Shown here in pieces: positions 48,955 to 58,501 of a DNA stretch of 64,000 nucleotides. The stretch is from Comamonadaceae bacterium. GTDB taxonomy: Bacteria > Pseudomonadota > Gammaproteobacteria > Burkholderiales > Burkholderiaceae_C. The first letter of the stretch is position 1, and the number at the start of each line of letters is the position of its first letter. The stretch spans positions 126,017-190,016 of the forward strand of contig JAACZV010000007.1 of the NCBI GenBank assembly GCA_009996515.1, in the 5' to 3' direction. The translations under genes and the position numbers were made by a program. A model generated the notes under the pieces. That model was not told where the DNA came from. It ran no database searches and saw nothing but the letters and a program-made list of their open reading frames with translations.

Positions 48955-50249
48955 CGGCGCCCGCCACCGCGGGCGGCGCGGGCCGCTCGCCCTGGTTCTG
49001 GATCCCCAGCCTCTATTTCGGCCAGGGCATCCCCTATGTCGTCGTGATGACCCTGTCGGTCGTCATGTACAAGAACCTGGGCTTCTCCAACACCGACATC
49101 GCGCTCTACACCAGCTGGCTGTACCTGCCCTGGGTCATCAAGCCGCTGTGGTCGCCGCTGGCCGAGCTGTTCGGCACCAAGCGCCGGTGGGTGACGGTGC
49201 TGCAGTTCTTCATCGGCGCGGCGCTGGCCTGCGTCGCGCTGACGCTGCCGATGGAGCGAGCCTTCCAGATGTCGCTGGCGGTGTTCTGGCTGATGGCGTT
49301 CGCGTCGGCCTCGCACGACATCGCCGCCGACGGCTACTACATGCTGGCGCTGCCGCAGCACAGCCAGGCGGCCTTCGTCGGCGTGCGCTCCACCTTCTAC
49401 CGGCTGGCCAACATCGGCGGCCAGGGCGGCCTGGTGTATCTCGCCGGCGAGCTGACCGAGCGCAGCGGCAGCGCCGTGCAGGCCTGGAGCTGGGTGTTCT
49501 GGCTGCTGGGCGGCCTGTTCGTCGCGCTGGCGGCCTGGCATGCGCTGGTGCTGCCGCGGCCCGAGGCCGACCGCCCCGCCGCGGCCGGCACGAGCGCGGG
49601 CAGCCTGGTGAAGGACTTCTTCGCCGTCTTCGCCAGCTACTTCAAGAAGCCCGGCATCGTCGTCATCCTGGCCTTCCTGCTGCTGTACCGCTTCCCCGAA
49701 GCGCAGCTGCTCAAGCTCGCGTCGCCCTTCCTGCTCGACCCGGTCGACAAGGGCGGGCTGGGCCTGTCGACCAAGGAAGTCGGCATCGCTTACGGCACGG
49801 TCGGGCTGACCGCGCTGACGCTGGGCGGCCTGTTCGGCGGCTGGGTGATCTCCAAGCTGGGCCTCAAGCGCGCGCTGTGGCCGCTGGTGCTGGCCATGCA
49901 CGTGCCCAACATCGCCTTCCTGATGCTGGCGCTGTGGCATCCCACCAGCCTGGCCGTCATCAGCGCCGCGCTGGCGGTGGAGCAGTTCGGCTACGGCCTG
50001 GGCTTCACGGCCTACCTGATGTACATGATCCTGGTCTCCGACGGCCCGCAGAAGACCGCGCACTACGCGATCTGCACCGGCTTCATGGCGCTGGGCATGA
50101 TGATCCCGGGCATGTGGAGCGGCTGGCTGCAGGACCACATCGGCTACGTGCCGTTCTTCGTGTGGGTGCTCGTGTCCACCGTCCCGAGCTTCCTGATGAC
50201 CGCGCTCATCAAGGTGCCCGAGGGCTTCGGCAAGAAGGTGGAGGAATGA
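48951..50249 (+). CDS. AmpG-like MFS permease
   Basis: A 432-residue major-facilitator protein with about 12 membrane helices and the AmpG-type early segment SLYFGQGIPYVVVMTLSVVM. AmpG family members import anhydro-muropeptides or anhydro-GlcNAc-MurNAc. It overlaps murQ by four bases and the next gene by four bases (ATGA), so import and breakdown of cell-wall sugars is the natural reading; the exact substrate is inferred from the operon. Confidence 0.88.
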   Translation: MTAPATAGGAGRSPWFWIPSLYFGQGIPYVVVMTLSVVMYKNLGFSNTDIALYTSWLYLPWVIKPLWSPLAELFGTKRRWVTVLQFFIGAALACVALTLPMERAFQMSLAVFWLMAFASASHDIAADGYYMLALPQHSQAAFVGVRSTFYRLANIGGQGGLVYLAGELTERSGSAVQAWSWVFWLLGGLFVALAAWHALVLPRPEADRPAAAGTSAGSLVKDFFAVFASYFKKPGIVVILAFLLLYRFPEAQLLKLASPFLLDPVDKGGLGLSTKEVGIAYGTVGLTALTLGGLFGGWVISKLGLKRALWPLVLAMHVPNIAFLMLALWHPTSLAVISAALAVEQFGYGLGFTAYLMYMILVSDGPQKTAHYAICTGFMALGMMIPGMWSGWLQDHIGYVPFFVWVLVSTVPSFLMTALIKVPEGFGKKVEE

Positions 50250-51379
50250 AAGACCGCCTGCTGTCACTGGACGCGTTCCGCGGCTTCGCGATCGCGGCCA
50301 TGCTGCTGGTGAACAACCCTGGCGACTGGGGCCATGTCTACGCGCCGCTGCTGCATGCCAAGTGGCATGGCTGGACCTTCACGGACTGGGTCTTCCCCTT
50401 CTTCGTCTTCATCAGCGGCATGGCCATGACCATCAGCCTGGCGCGCCGCGCGCAGGCCGGTGCCGACAAGGGCCGGCTGCTGCTGACGACGGCGCGCCGT
50501 GCGCTGCTCATCATCGGCATCGGCCTGCTGCTGAACCTGATCCCGTATTTCAACTTCGAGACGGTGCGCATCCCCGGCGTGCTGCAGCGCCTGGGCCTGT
50601 GCACGCTGCTGGCGGCGCCCATCGTGCTGTGGTGCAGCGCGCGCAGCGTGGCGCTGTGGGCGCTGGCGCTGATGGCGTTCTACTCGGTCGTGCAGCTGTG
50701 CGTGCCGGTGCCCGATGCCGACGGCGTCGTGCACACCGGCGTGCTCGAGCCCGGCAAGGACGTCGGCGCCTGGCTGGACCGCCAGCTGCTGGACGGCCAT
50801 CTGTGGCGCCAGGCCAGGACCTGGGACCCCGAGGGCCTGCTGTCCACGCTGCCGGCCGTGGCCTCGCAGCTGCTGGGCGTGCTGGCCGGCTATGTGCTCG
50901 CGTCCAGGCGCCAGCCGGCCGAGAAGACCATGACCTGGGTGCTCGCCGGCCTCGCGTCGCTGTGGCTCGCGCAGGTGCTGGACGCCTGGCTGATGCCCAT
51001 CAACAAGTCGCTGTGGACGCCCAGCTATGTGTTCGCGATGGCCGGCTGGGCGCTGCTCGTGTTCGCCGTCTTCTACTGGCTGCTGGACGCCAGCCCGCAG
51101 CCGCTGGCCCGCGCGCGCTGGGCGCGGTGGCTGCACCCGCTGGTGGTGTTCGGCATGAACGCGCTGTTCCTGTTCGCGCTGTCGGGGCTGCTGGCCAAGA
51201 TGCTGTACACGGTCAAGTTCGCCGACGGGCGCACGCTGGGCCGCGTGCTGTACGCGCCGCTGCGCGACTCGGGCCTGGCGCCCGTCAACGCGTCGCTGCT
51301 GCATGCCCTCCTCTTCCTCCTGGTCATGTACGCCATCGCCTGGCTCATGTACCGCAAGCACTGGTTCGTGAAAGTCTGA
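50246..51379 (+). CDS. NagX-like membrane acyltransferase family protein (DUF5009)
   Basis: A 377-residue protein with about ten membrane helices, starting RLLSLDAFRGFAIAAMLLVN and continuing FTDWVFPFFVFISGMAMTIS, the signature of the heparan-alpha-glucosaminide N-acetyltransferase/NagX group. In sugar-recycling operons such proteins are proposed to transport or acetylate amino sugars across the inner membrane. It overlaps the permease gene by four bases, and the next gene starts five bases later. Confidence 0.88.
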   Translation: MKDRLLSLDAFRGFAIAAMLLVNNPGDWGHVYAPLLHAKWHGWTFTDWVFPFFVFISGMAMTISLARRAQAGADKGRLLLTTARRALLIIGIGLLLNLIPYFNFETVRIPGVLQRLGLCTLLAAPIVLWCSARSVALWALALMAFYSVVQLCVPVPDADGVVHTGVLEPGKDVGAWLDRQLLDGHLWRQARTWDPEGLLSTLPAVASQLLGVLAGYVLASRRQPAEKTMTWVLAGLASLWLAQVLDAWLMPINKSLWTPSYVFAMAGWALLVFAVFYWLLDASPQPLARARWARWLHPLVVFGMNALFLFALSGLLAKMLYTVKFADGRTLGRVLYAPLRDSGLAPVNASLLHALLFLLVMYAIAWLMYRKHWFVKV

Positions 51380-51383
51380 TGCC

Positions 51384-52652
51384 ATGAAACGCCGTCACCT
51401 CCTCAGCCTCGCCTCCGCCCCCCTGCTCGCCGCCTGCGCGACGCCCACGGTGCCGACCGTGGCGCCCGGCGAGGCCGCGCTGAACGCCGCGCCGCCGGCG
51501 CCCGCGGCCTCCGGCGCCAGCGCGCTGCCCCCGCCGCCGCCGCGCGAATGGCGGGCCGCCTGGATCGCCACCGTCGCCAACATCGACTGGCCCAGCAAGC
51601 CGGGCCTGAGCGCCGAGGCCCAGCAGGCCGAGATCCGGCAGCTGTGCGACACCGCCGTCAGCGTCGGCCTGAACGCGCTGATCCTGCAGGTGCGCACCAG
51701 CACCGACGCGCTGTACGAGTCCAAGCTGGAGCCCTGGAGCGAATACCTGACCGGCACCCAGGGCCAGCACCCCGGCTACGACCCGCTGGCCGTCTGGCTG
51801 GCCGAATGCCGCAAGCGCGGCCTGGAGCTGCACGCCTGGTTCAACCCCTACCGCTCGCGCCACAGCACGGCCAAGTCGCCGGTGGCGGCCACGCACGTCA
51901 GCCGCACCCACCCCGAGTGGGTGAAGAGTTATGGCGACCAGCTGTGGATGGACCCGGGCGAGCCCGCCGCCGCCGAGCACACGCTGGCCGTCGTGCGCGA
52001 CCTGCTGAGCCGCTACGCGGTGGACGGCGTGCACATCGACGACTACTTCTACCCCTACCCCATCCAGGATCCCGCCACCAAGCAGGAAGTCGACTTCCCC
52101 GACGAGCCCAGCTGGCAGAAGTACCGCGCCGGCGGCGGCAGCCTCGCGCGCAACGACTGGCGCCGCTACAACGTCAACACGCTGGTGCAGCGCCTGTACG
52201 CGCTGGCGCACGAGGTGCGCCCCGGCACGCGCGTGGGCATCAGCCCCTTCGGCATGCCGCAGCCCGGCATGCGCCCGCCCGGCATCAGCGGTTTCAGCCA
52301 GTACGACAAGCTCTATGCCGACGTCGAGCTGTGGCTGCGCGAGGGCTGGATGGACTACCTGGCGCCGCAGCTCTACTGGCCGCGCGCGCAGACCGCCCAG
52401 GCCTTCGAGCCGCTGCTGCAGGCCTGGCGCTCGCTGAACCCGCTGGGCCGGCCCATCCACGTGGGCCTGTTCACCAGCCGCATCAACGACACCGACAGGA
52501 GCTGGCAGCCCGACGAGGTGCTGGCGCAGATCGACATCATCCGGCGCGTGTCGCCCGGCAGCGGCCACATCCACTTCAGCATGGCCGCGCTGTCGCAGAA
52601 CCGCAAGGGCATCGCCGACGCGCTGCGCACGCAGAGCTACGCCAAGCCCTGA
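51384..52652 (+). CDS. GHL10/DUF187-family glycosidase-like lipoprotein
   Basis: A 422-residue lipoprotein (lipobox about LLAAC at residue 18) with a Pro/Ala linker and a TIM-barrel domain of the glycosyl hydrolase-like 10 (YngK/DigH) family. Segments seen are REWRAAWIATVANIDWPSKP, LNALILQVRTSTDALY, GLELHAWFNPYRSRH, VDGVHIDDYFYPYP and YLAPQLYWPRA. DigH of E. coli cleaves denuded peptidoglycan glycans, which fits the murQ operon. Expected at the outer membrane facing the periplasm. The final gene of the operon. Confidence 0.9.
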   Translation: MKRRHLLSLASAPLLAACATPTVPTVAPGEAALNAAPPAPAASGASALPPPPPREWRAAWIATVANIDWPSKPGLSAEAQQAEIRQLCDTAVSVGLNALILQVRTSTDALYESKLEPWSEYLTGTQGQHPGYDPLAVWLAECRKRGLELHAWFNPYRSRHSTAKSPVAATHVSRTHPEWVKSYGDQLWMDPGEPAAAEHTLAVVRDLLSRYAVDGVHIDDYFYPYPIQDPATKQEVDFPDEPSWQKYRAGGGSLARNDWRRYNVNTLVQRLYALAHEVRPGTRVGISPFGMPQPGMRPPGISGFSQYDKLYADVELWLREGWMDYLAPQLYWPRAQTAQAFEPLLQAWRSLNPLGRPIHVGLFTSRINDTDRSWQPDEVLAQIDIIRRVSPGSGHIHFSMAALSQNRKGIADALRTQSYAKP

Positions 52653-52670
52653 GCCAGGGGCGGACCGTGC

Positions 52671-53051
52671 TCAGGTCGCGGCGGTGATCGGCGCCAGCCG
52701 CGCCACCTCGTCGTCCGTCCAGAGCCGGAACCGGGCGACGAAATGCCGGCCCGAGCCGTCCTCTAGGCCGAAGCTGCCGCTGTTGCCGGGCGCCACGTCC
52801 AGCGTCATCTGCAGGCCGGCCAGGTAGTCGCACTGCGCCTGGCTGGCGTAGACGGGCACGCCGCCCACGCGGCCAAGCAGGCGATCGTCGGCATTGAGCC
52901 GCAGCTCGTGCTCGGCGAAGCACATGGGTGCGCTGCCGGCGCAGCAGCCATGTGACTGGTAGAACAGGATGGCGCCATGCCAGATGCGCAGCTCGGCGAT
53001 CAGGGCCAGCGCGGCCTCGGTGGCCTGCACACGGGGGATGAGATCGGACAT
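52671..53051 (-). CDS. DUF779 family protein
   Basis: A 126-residue cytosolic protein of the DUF779 family, recognised by FYQSHGCCAGSAPMCF and the surrounding VYASQAQCDYLAG. Genes of this family are repeatedly found next to acetaldehyde dehydrogenases of the ExaC/AcoD type; the biochemical role is unknown, although the conserved Cys residues suggest metal or aldehyde binding. It lies downstream of such a gene here, but a hairpin with T-run lies in the 68-bp gap. Confidence 0.88.
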   Translation of the reverse strand: MSDLIPRVQATEAALALIAELRIWHGAILFYQSHGCCAGSAPMCFAEHELRLNADDRLLGRVGGVPVYASQAQCDYLAGLQMTLDVAPGNSGSFGLEDGSGRHFVARFRLWTDDEVARLAPITAAT

Positions 53052-53065
53052 GCCGGGCCTCCATA

Positions 53066-53095
53066 AAGAAAAAGGGGCGACCCTCGCCGCCCCTT
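53066..53095 (-). terminator. Terminator or attenuator between aldehyde dehydrogenase and DUF779 genes
   Basis: On the minus strand, GGGGCG-type arms (GGGGCGGCGAGGGTCGCCCC) are followed by TTTTTC. It lies 15-20 bp ahead of the DUF779 start, so DUF779 translation would depend on read-through. Confidence 0.7.
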
Positions 53096-53119
53096 GCTGC
53101 CTGACGATCGCGATGGCGA

Positions 53120-54643
<1,524 letters not shown>

Positions 54644-54691
54644 GGCGGGTCTCCTGCGTAGCGGATGAAGGGTTGTGGCAGGCCCATCAAC

Positions 54692-54706
54692 GCAGAACCC
54701 GTGCCA
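54692..54706 (-). promoter_or_regulatory. Sigma-54 -24/-12 element of the aldehyde dehydrogenase gene
   Basis: On the minus strand the site reads TGGCACGGGTTCTGC. The -24 part is perfect (TGGCACG), spacing is exact, and the -12 part is CTGC in place of TTGC. It ends 49 bp before the start codon. Confidence 0.7.
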
Positions 54707-54911
54707 GCCCGCCGGCGCGCGCCGCGGGCCCGCCGCGCCGGCCGCGGGCCAGGGAAACCACCCGCCGACTGTTGCAGGCTGGAGCAGCCAGGCCCAGGAC
54801 GGAACAGCGGGCCGCGCCTGCGGGCGTGCCAGCCGGCCGGCGCCGGCCAGCCCCGGCTTCCCCGGGGGCCGCGAGTGCTCCATCGCGCCGCGAAATCGGC
54901 CCAATTGCGAC

Positions 54912-54926
54912 TGGCATGGAGCTTGC
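54912..54926 (+). promoter_or_regulatory. Sigma-54 -24/-12 element of the PQQ alcohol dehydrogenase gene
   Basis: TGGCATGGAGCTTGC matches the consensus TGGCACG-N4-TTGC with one change (T for C). It lies 66 bp ahead of the ATG. No competing -35/-10 pair was seen near it. Confidence 0.8.
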
Positions 54927-54992
54927 GCAATGGCTGGCCATCCGCGCCACAGGTGCAGGCCGCGGACCCCCATCAACACAGGAGACCACACC

Positions 54993-56744
54993 ATGCAACT
55001 CAAGCCCCTCGCCGCCCTGATGTCCGTGGGCCTCGGCCTGATGGCCGCCGGCAGCGCGCCGGCCGCCGTGACCGAGCAGATGATCGAGGCCTCGGCCAAG
55101 TCCGGCCAGGAAGTGCTGTCCTGGGGCCTGGGCACGCAGGGCCAGCGCCATTCGCCGCTCAAGCAGATCAACACCGGCAACGCCGCCAAGCTGGTGCCCG
55201 CCTGGGCCTTCTCCTTCGGCGGCGAGAAGCAGCGCGGCCAGGAGTCGCAGCCGGTCATCCACAACGGCAAGATGTTCGTGACGGCGTCCTACTCGCGCAT
55301 CTTCGCGCTGGATGCCGCCACCGGCCAGAAGCTGTGGAAGTACGAGCACCGCCTGCCCGAGGGCATCATGCCCTGCTGCGACGTCGTCAACCGCGGCGCC
55401 GCGCTGTACGACAACCTCGTCATCTTCGCGACGCTGGACGCCCAGCTCGTGGCGCTGGACCAGAACACCGGCGACGTGGTCTGGAAGGAGAAGATCGACG
55501 ACTACGCCGCCGGCTACTCCGCCACCGCCGCGCCCATCATCGCCAATGGCCTGCTGCTGACCGGCGTGTCGGGCGGCGAGTTCGGCGTGGTGGGCCGCGT
55601 CGAGGCGCGCGACCCCAAGACCGGCAAGATGGTCTGGATGCGCCCCACGGTGGAAGGCCACATGGGCTACACCTGGGACAAGAACGGCAAGAAGACCGAG
55701 AACGGCATCTCGGGCACGCCCGGCAAGAGCTGGCCCGGCGACCTGTGGAAGACCGGCGGCGCGGCCACCTGGCTGGGCGGCACCTACGACGCCAAGACCG
55801 GCCTGGCCTACTTCGGCACCGGCAACCCCGCGCCGTGGAACAGCCACCTGCGCCAGGGCGACAACCTGTTCTCCTGCTCCACCGTCGCCATCGACGTGAA
55901 GACCGGCCAGATCAAGTGGCACTACCAGGGCACGCCCAACGACGGCTGGGACTTCGACGGCGTCAACGAGTTCATCACCTTCGACATGGACGGCAAGCGC
56001 ATGGGCGCCAAGGCCGACCGCAACGGCTACTTCTACGTGCTGGACGCCACCAACGGCCAGCTCGCCAACGCCTTCCCCTTCGTCAAGAAGATCACCTGGG
56101 CCTCGGGCATAGACCTGAAGACCGGCCGGCCCAACTTCGTGCCCGAGAACCGCCCCGGCGACCCGACCTCGGCCGCCGACGGCAAGAAAGGCAACTCGGT
56201 GTTCTCCGCGCCCTCCTTCCTGGGCGGCAAGAACCAAATGCCCATGGCCTACAGCCCGCAGACCGGCCTGTTCTACGTGCCCGCCAACGAATGGGGCATG
56301 GAGATCTGGAACGAGCCCATCGCCTACAAGAAGGGCGCGGCCTATCTCGGCGCCGGCTTCACGATCAAGACGCTGAACGACGACTACATCGGCGCCCTGC
56401 GCGCGGTGGACCCCAAGACCGGCAAGATCGTCTGGGAGGTGAAGAACAACGCGCCGCTGTGGGGCGGTGTGCTGACCACCGCCGGCAACCTGGTGTTCTG
56501 GGGCACGCCGGAAGGCTGGCTCAAGGCCGCCGACGCCAAGACCGGCAAGATCGTCTGGCAGTTCCAGACCGGCTCGGGCGTCGTCGCGCCGCCGGTGTCC
56601 TGGCAGCAGAACGGCGAGCAATACATCGGCGTGGTCTCCGGCTGGGGCGGCGCCGTGCCGCTGTGGGGCGGCGACGTGGCCAAGAAGGTCAACTACCTGG
56701 AGCAGGGCGGCATGGTCTGGGTGTTCAAGCTGCCCAAGACCTGA
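54993..56744 (+). CDS. PQQ-dependent alcohol dehydrogenase, lanthanide-type active site
   Basis: A 583-residue periplasmic quinoprotein oxidising primary alcohols. A signal peptide ends near SAPAAV; the eight-bladed propeller is visible through repeated W-docking segments ([36 protein letters not shown]). The adjacent-cysteine ring is C128-C129. Metal and catalytic residues read E196, N278, catalytic Asp320 and, two residues on, Asp322 (in GWDFDGVNE). That extra Asp marks lanthanide-dependent XoxF/ExaF/PedH-type enzymes; calcium enzymes have Ala or Ser there. No CxxCH heme motif is present. It has a sigma-54-type promoter and is followed by a HiPIP gene. Confidence 0.93.
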   Translation: MQLKPLAALMSVGLGLMAAGSAPAAVTEQMIEASAKSGQEVLSWGLGTQGQRHSPLKQINTGNAAKLVPAWAFSFGGEKQRGQESQPVIHNGKMFVTASYSRIFALDAATGQKLWKYEHRLPEGIMPCCDVVNRGAALYDNLVIFATLDAQLVALDQNTGDVVWKEKIDDYAAGYSATAAPIIANGLLLTGVSGGEFGVVGRVEARDPKTGKMVWMRPTVEGHMGYTWDKNGKKTENGISGTPGKSWPGDLWKTGGAATWLGGTYDAKTGLAYFGTGNPAPWNSHLRQGDNLFSCSTVAIDVKTGQIKWHYQGTPNDGWDFDGVNEFITFDMDGKRMGAKADRNGYFYVLDATNGQLANAFPFVKKITWASGIDLKTGRPNFVPENRPGDPTSAADGKKGNSVFSAPSFLGGKNQMPMAYSPQTGLFYVPANEWGMEIWNEPIAYKKGAAYLGAGFTIKTLNDDYIGALRAVDPKTGKIVWEVKNNAPLWGGVLTTAGNLVFWGTPEGWLKAADAKTGKIVWQFQTGSGVVAPPVSWQQNGEQYIGVVSGWGGAVPLWGGDVAKKVNYLEQGGMVWVFKLPKT

Positions 56745-56815
56745 CCCCTCTTCCCATGTCCTTCGCGCCGGCTCGCACGCGCGGGCCGGCGCCACGTTCA
56801 CCCGTCGAGACCGTC

Positions 56816-57124
56816 ATGATGACTCCCACCCGCCGCATCTTCCTGTTCCAGGCCAGCACGGCCTGCCTGGCCGTACCGGCCATCGCCCAGACCAACCCCG
56901 TCGACGAAGCCAGCGAGACCGCCATCGCGCTGGGCTACAAGCACGACACCACCAAGGTCGACACCGCCAAATGGCCCAAGCATCAGGCCAGCCAGCACTG
57001 CGCCAACTGCCAGTTCTGGCAGGCCAAGCCCACCGACGCGTGGAGCGGCTGCGCGATGTTCGGGCGCAAGGCTCAGGTGGCGAAGAACGGGTGGTGCAAT
57101 GCGTGGGTCAAAGCGGCGGGTTGA
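56816..57124 (+). CDS. High-potential iron-sulfur protein (HiPIP)
   Basis: A 102-residue periplasmic electron carrier with one [4Fe-4S] cluster. A Tat-type leader (TPTRRIFLFQASTACLAVPA) ends near AIAQ, and the four ligands are C62, C65, C79 and C94 in HCANCQFW, SGCAMFG and GWCNAW. Two tandem ATGs open the frame. It lies 71 bp after the PQQ dehydrogenase on the same strand, with no cytochrome c gene nearby, so it may accept electrons from that enzyme; this is inference. Confidence 0.92.
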   Translation: MMTPTRRIFLFQASTACLAVPAIAQTNPVDEASETAIALGYKHDTTKVDTAKWPKHQASQHCANCQFWQAKPTDAWSGCAMFGRKAQVAKNGWCNAWVKAAG

Positions 57125-57164
57125 AACACAGGCACTGGCACCGGAGCGGTGACGGCGTGCGGTC

Positions 57165-57223
57165 GTGGTTACGCTTGAATTCAGCGGCCGCCGGAGGCGG
57201 TCCGGTGGAATGATGGGTTAGGC
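57165..57223 (-). other. Degenerate integron attC-like site
   Basis: On the minus strand, GCCTAAC (R'' box, containing the TAA stop of the cassette gene) is followed by an imperfect stem ATTCCACCGGACCGCC / GGCGGCCGCTGAATTC with an unpaired A, then CAAGCGTAACC in the place of CAAGCGTTAGGC (R' box, decayed). The order and spacing follow the 60-bp class of attC sites. Judged by eye against the remembered consensus. Confidence 0.6.
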
Positions 57224-58045
57224 CGCAATCTCGGATGCGGATACAAACTTCAGCTCAATATCCGCAGGGCAACGCTCAACTCGCCTGCGCCAGACACTTT
57301 CAATCTTGGGTAGCTCCTCTTTGTCAAAGCGGTACACGACAAGAAGCACTAGCTTGAATCTGCCCCTGAAGAATTTATCAGCGACAACCGCGTTGTAGAG
57401 AACGCGATCAAGTGTGGCCATGCTTGGGGTAGGAGCTCGCAGGAGCTTCACTTCTGCAAAGGTGTGCTTGTCTGTGCTTTTCAGCAATGCATCGAAGTTG
57501 ACGCCAGTGTCTTGAATGGCAACTTCGCGGGCTTCGGCGGGACCATACTGCTTCTCAAGATATGCCAGGGCCGCAGCTTCAGTGGTTCTTATGTCGTCGT
57601 AAAGGCGGGAAAGATTGAGAGGCATCGCATCCGTCGTGAACGCACGTGTCTTTGCCGGCAAAGGCTGTGTCTCCGACACAGTTGGAATGGCGTCTGGCGG
57701 CCGTTGATCTGGCAGTGCCTCCGCAACTTCCAAATCGAGCTTCTCTTGTCGCTCTTGGGGAGATAGCGTCCGCAGGAACGACTGATCATCCTTGTAGTCG
57801 CCTGGCGCATACAACTTGCCGTGATGCTTGGAAACCAGCCGGTAGAACACACCCAGCACGACAACAGGAAAGAGAACGATGAAGATGATTAACGGATATC
57901 TTTCCTGCGCAGAAAGTGAGGAAACGGTCGCTCCCAGCAACAGGTTTGCGAAGGCGTAGATCAGCGAGATGAACAGGGCGACGATCCCAAGCGGATTGCG
58001 AACAAGATCTTTCATACTGCCCTTGGTAGGAAACGATGGTTCCAT
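57218..58045 (-). CDS. Cassette-borne membrane protein with possible PD-(D/E)XK core
   Basis: A 275-residue protein with no family I can name. Two membrane helices lie at about residues 18-40 (LGIVALFISLIYAFANLLLG) and 50-68 (PLIIFIVLFPVVVLGVFYRL), a charged linker follows, and the C-terminal half holds GVNFDALLKS...FAEVKLLRA, an Asp followed by a Glu-X-Lys as in PD-(D/E)XK nucleases, then RVLYNAVVADKFF and a strand KLVLLVVYRF. The gene is about half GC by eye, far below its neighbours. The first ATG is five bases from a GTTAGGC core; an internal ATG at 58015 has the better ribosome site (AAGGG). Its TAA lies inside the attC-like site. Confidence 0.75.
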   Translation of the reverse strand: MEPSFPTKGSMKDLVRNPLGIVALFISLIYAFANLLLGATVSSLSAQERYPLIIFIVLFPVVVLGVFYRLVSKHHGKLYAPGDYKDDQSFLRTLSPQERQEKLDLEVAEALPDQRPPDAIPTVSETQPLPAKTRAFTTDAMPLNLSRLYDDIRTTEAAALAYLEKQYGPAEAREVAIQDTGVNFDALLKSTDKHTFAEVKLLRAPTPSMATLDRVLYNAVVADKFFRGRFKLVLLVVYRFDKEELPKIESVWRRRVERCPADIELKFVSASEIAA

Positions 58046-58049
58046 TGCG

Positions 58050-58056
58050 GCCTAAC
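58050..58056 (-). other. Integron-type core site at the 5' end of the cassette
   Basis: GTTAGGC on the minus strand, matching GTTRRRY, directly ahead of the cassette gene. Together with following bases it forms a 13-bp inverted match (GTTAGGCCGCAAT) with the sequence around the stop codon at 57217-57229, as expected for the two ends of a cassette. Confidence 0.6.
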
Positions 58057-58067
58057 GTGTTATGGGA

Positions 58068-58083
58068 GGATCGTTAACGATCC
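58068..58083. promoter_or_regulatory. 16-bp perfect palindrome upstream of the cassette
   Basis: GGATCGTTAACGATCC is a perfect palindrome located 23 bases upstream of the cassette start and 17 bases before the small plus-strand frame. It may be an operator or a recombination remnant. Confidence 0.4.
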
Positions 58084-58099
58084 GCATGACATCCTGCGC

Positions 58100-58411
58100 A
58101 TGCTCAGACGCCCCAGCAAGGCAGCCAAAGGCTCGCGGATGCACCAGACGGCAATGAACGTAGCCGGCAATACGGAAGCACCGGCAAATGGCACCCCAGA
58201 GTTGCCGCGCGATCCTCGGCAGCCTTTCGACTGGGCTTTCCTGTGTGGCGGGGTGTCTTGGTCTTTGCACTTCGAGCCGAGCCCTCACGATGTGCGCCAG
58301 TGGCGTGTCTACCGGAATGGTGAGCCCTGGCTATGCGCTGGATTGGAGCGAGTATGGCGTGCCATGCAAAAGGAAATGGCACCCGTGTTGGGCCGCAGGC
58401 ACTGGCGCTAA
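58100..58411 (+). CDS. Hypothetical small protein next to the cassette
   Basis: A 103-residue frame, not recognised. The C-terminal 60 residues (FDWAFLCGGVSWSLHFEPSP, then QWRVYRNGEPWLCAGLERVW) look like genuine protein, Trp-rich with two Cys; the N-terminal 35 residues look like chance extension, and later starts at 58139 or 58154 are possible. The base composition is intermediate between the cassette and the host. It may be a remnant of a mobile region. Confidence 0.45.
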   Translation: MLRRPSKAAKGSRMHQTAMNVAGNTEAPANGTPELPRDPRQPFDWAFLCGGVSWSLHFEPSPHDVRQWRVYRNGEPWLCAGLERVWRAMQKEMAPVLGRRHWR

Positions 58412-58501
58412 CCCTGCATTCCATGCACACCCGTCAGGGTCAGATCGGTTCACCCCTAAGCGGTCGCCGGCATCGGTCCACTCCTTGCCCGGTGATGGCA
58501 A

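Larger units (their letters stand above)
54644..54992. other. 349-bp divergent control region of the alcohol-oxidation genes
   Basis: No gene is supported here. It contains two oppositely directed sigma-54-type elements (listed separately) about 205 bp apart and a very GC-rich centre where upstream activator sites would be expected. I could not recognise a specific inverted repeat for the activator. Both genes have the same AGGAGAC ribosome site. Confidence 0.65.

Noticed and set aside
54644..57124. A cytochrome c partner for the PQQ dehydrogenase
   Set aside because: No CxxCH-bearing frame was found beside or within the dehydrogenase; the only redox protein is the HiPIP.
58100..58411. A second integron cassette to the right of the first
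   Set aside because: No GTTRRRY/RYYYAAC pair or attC-like stem was found at its far end.
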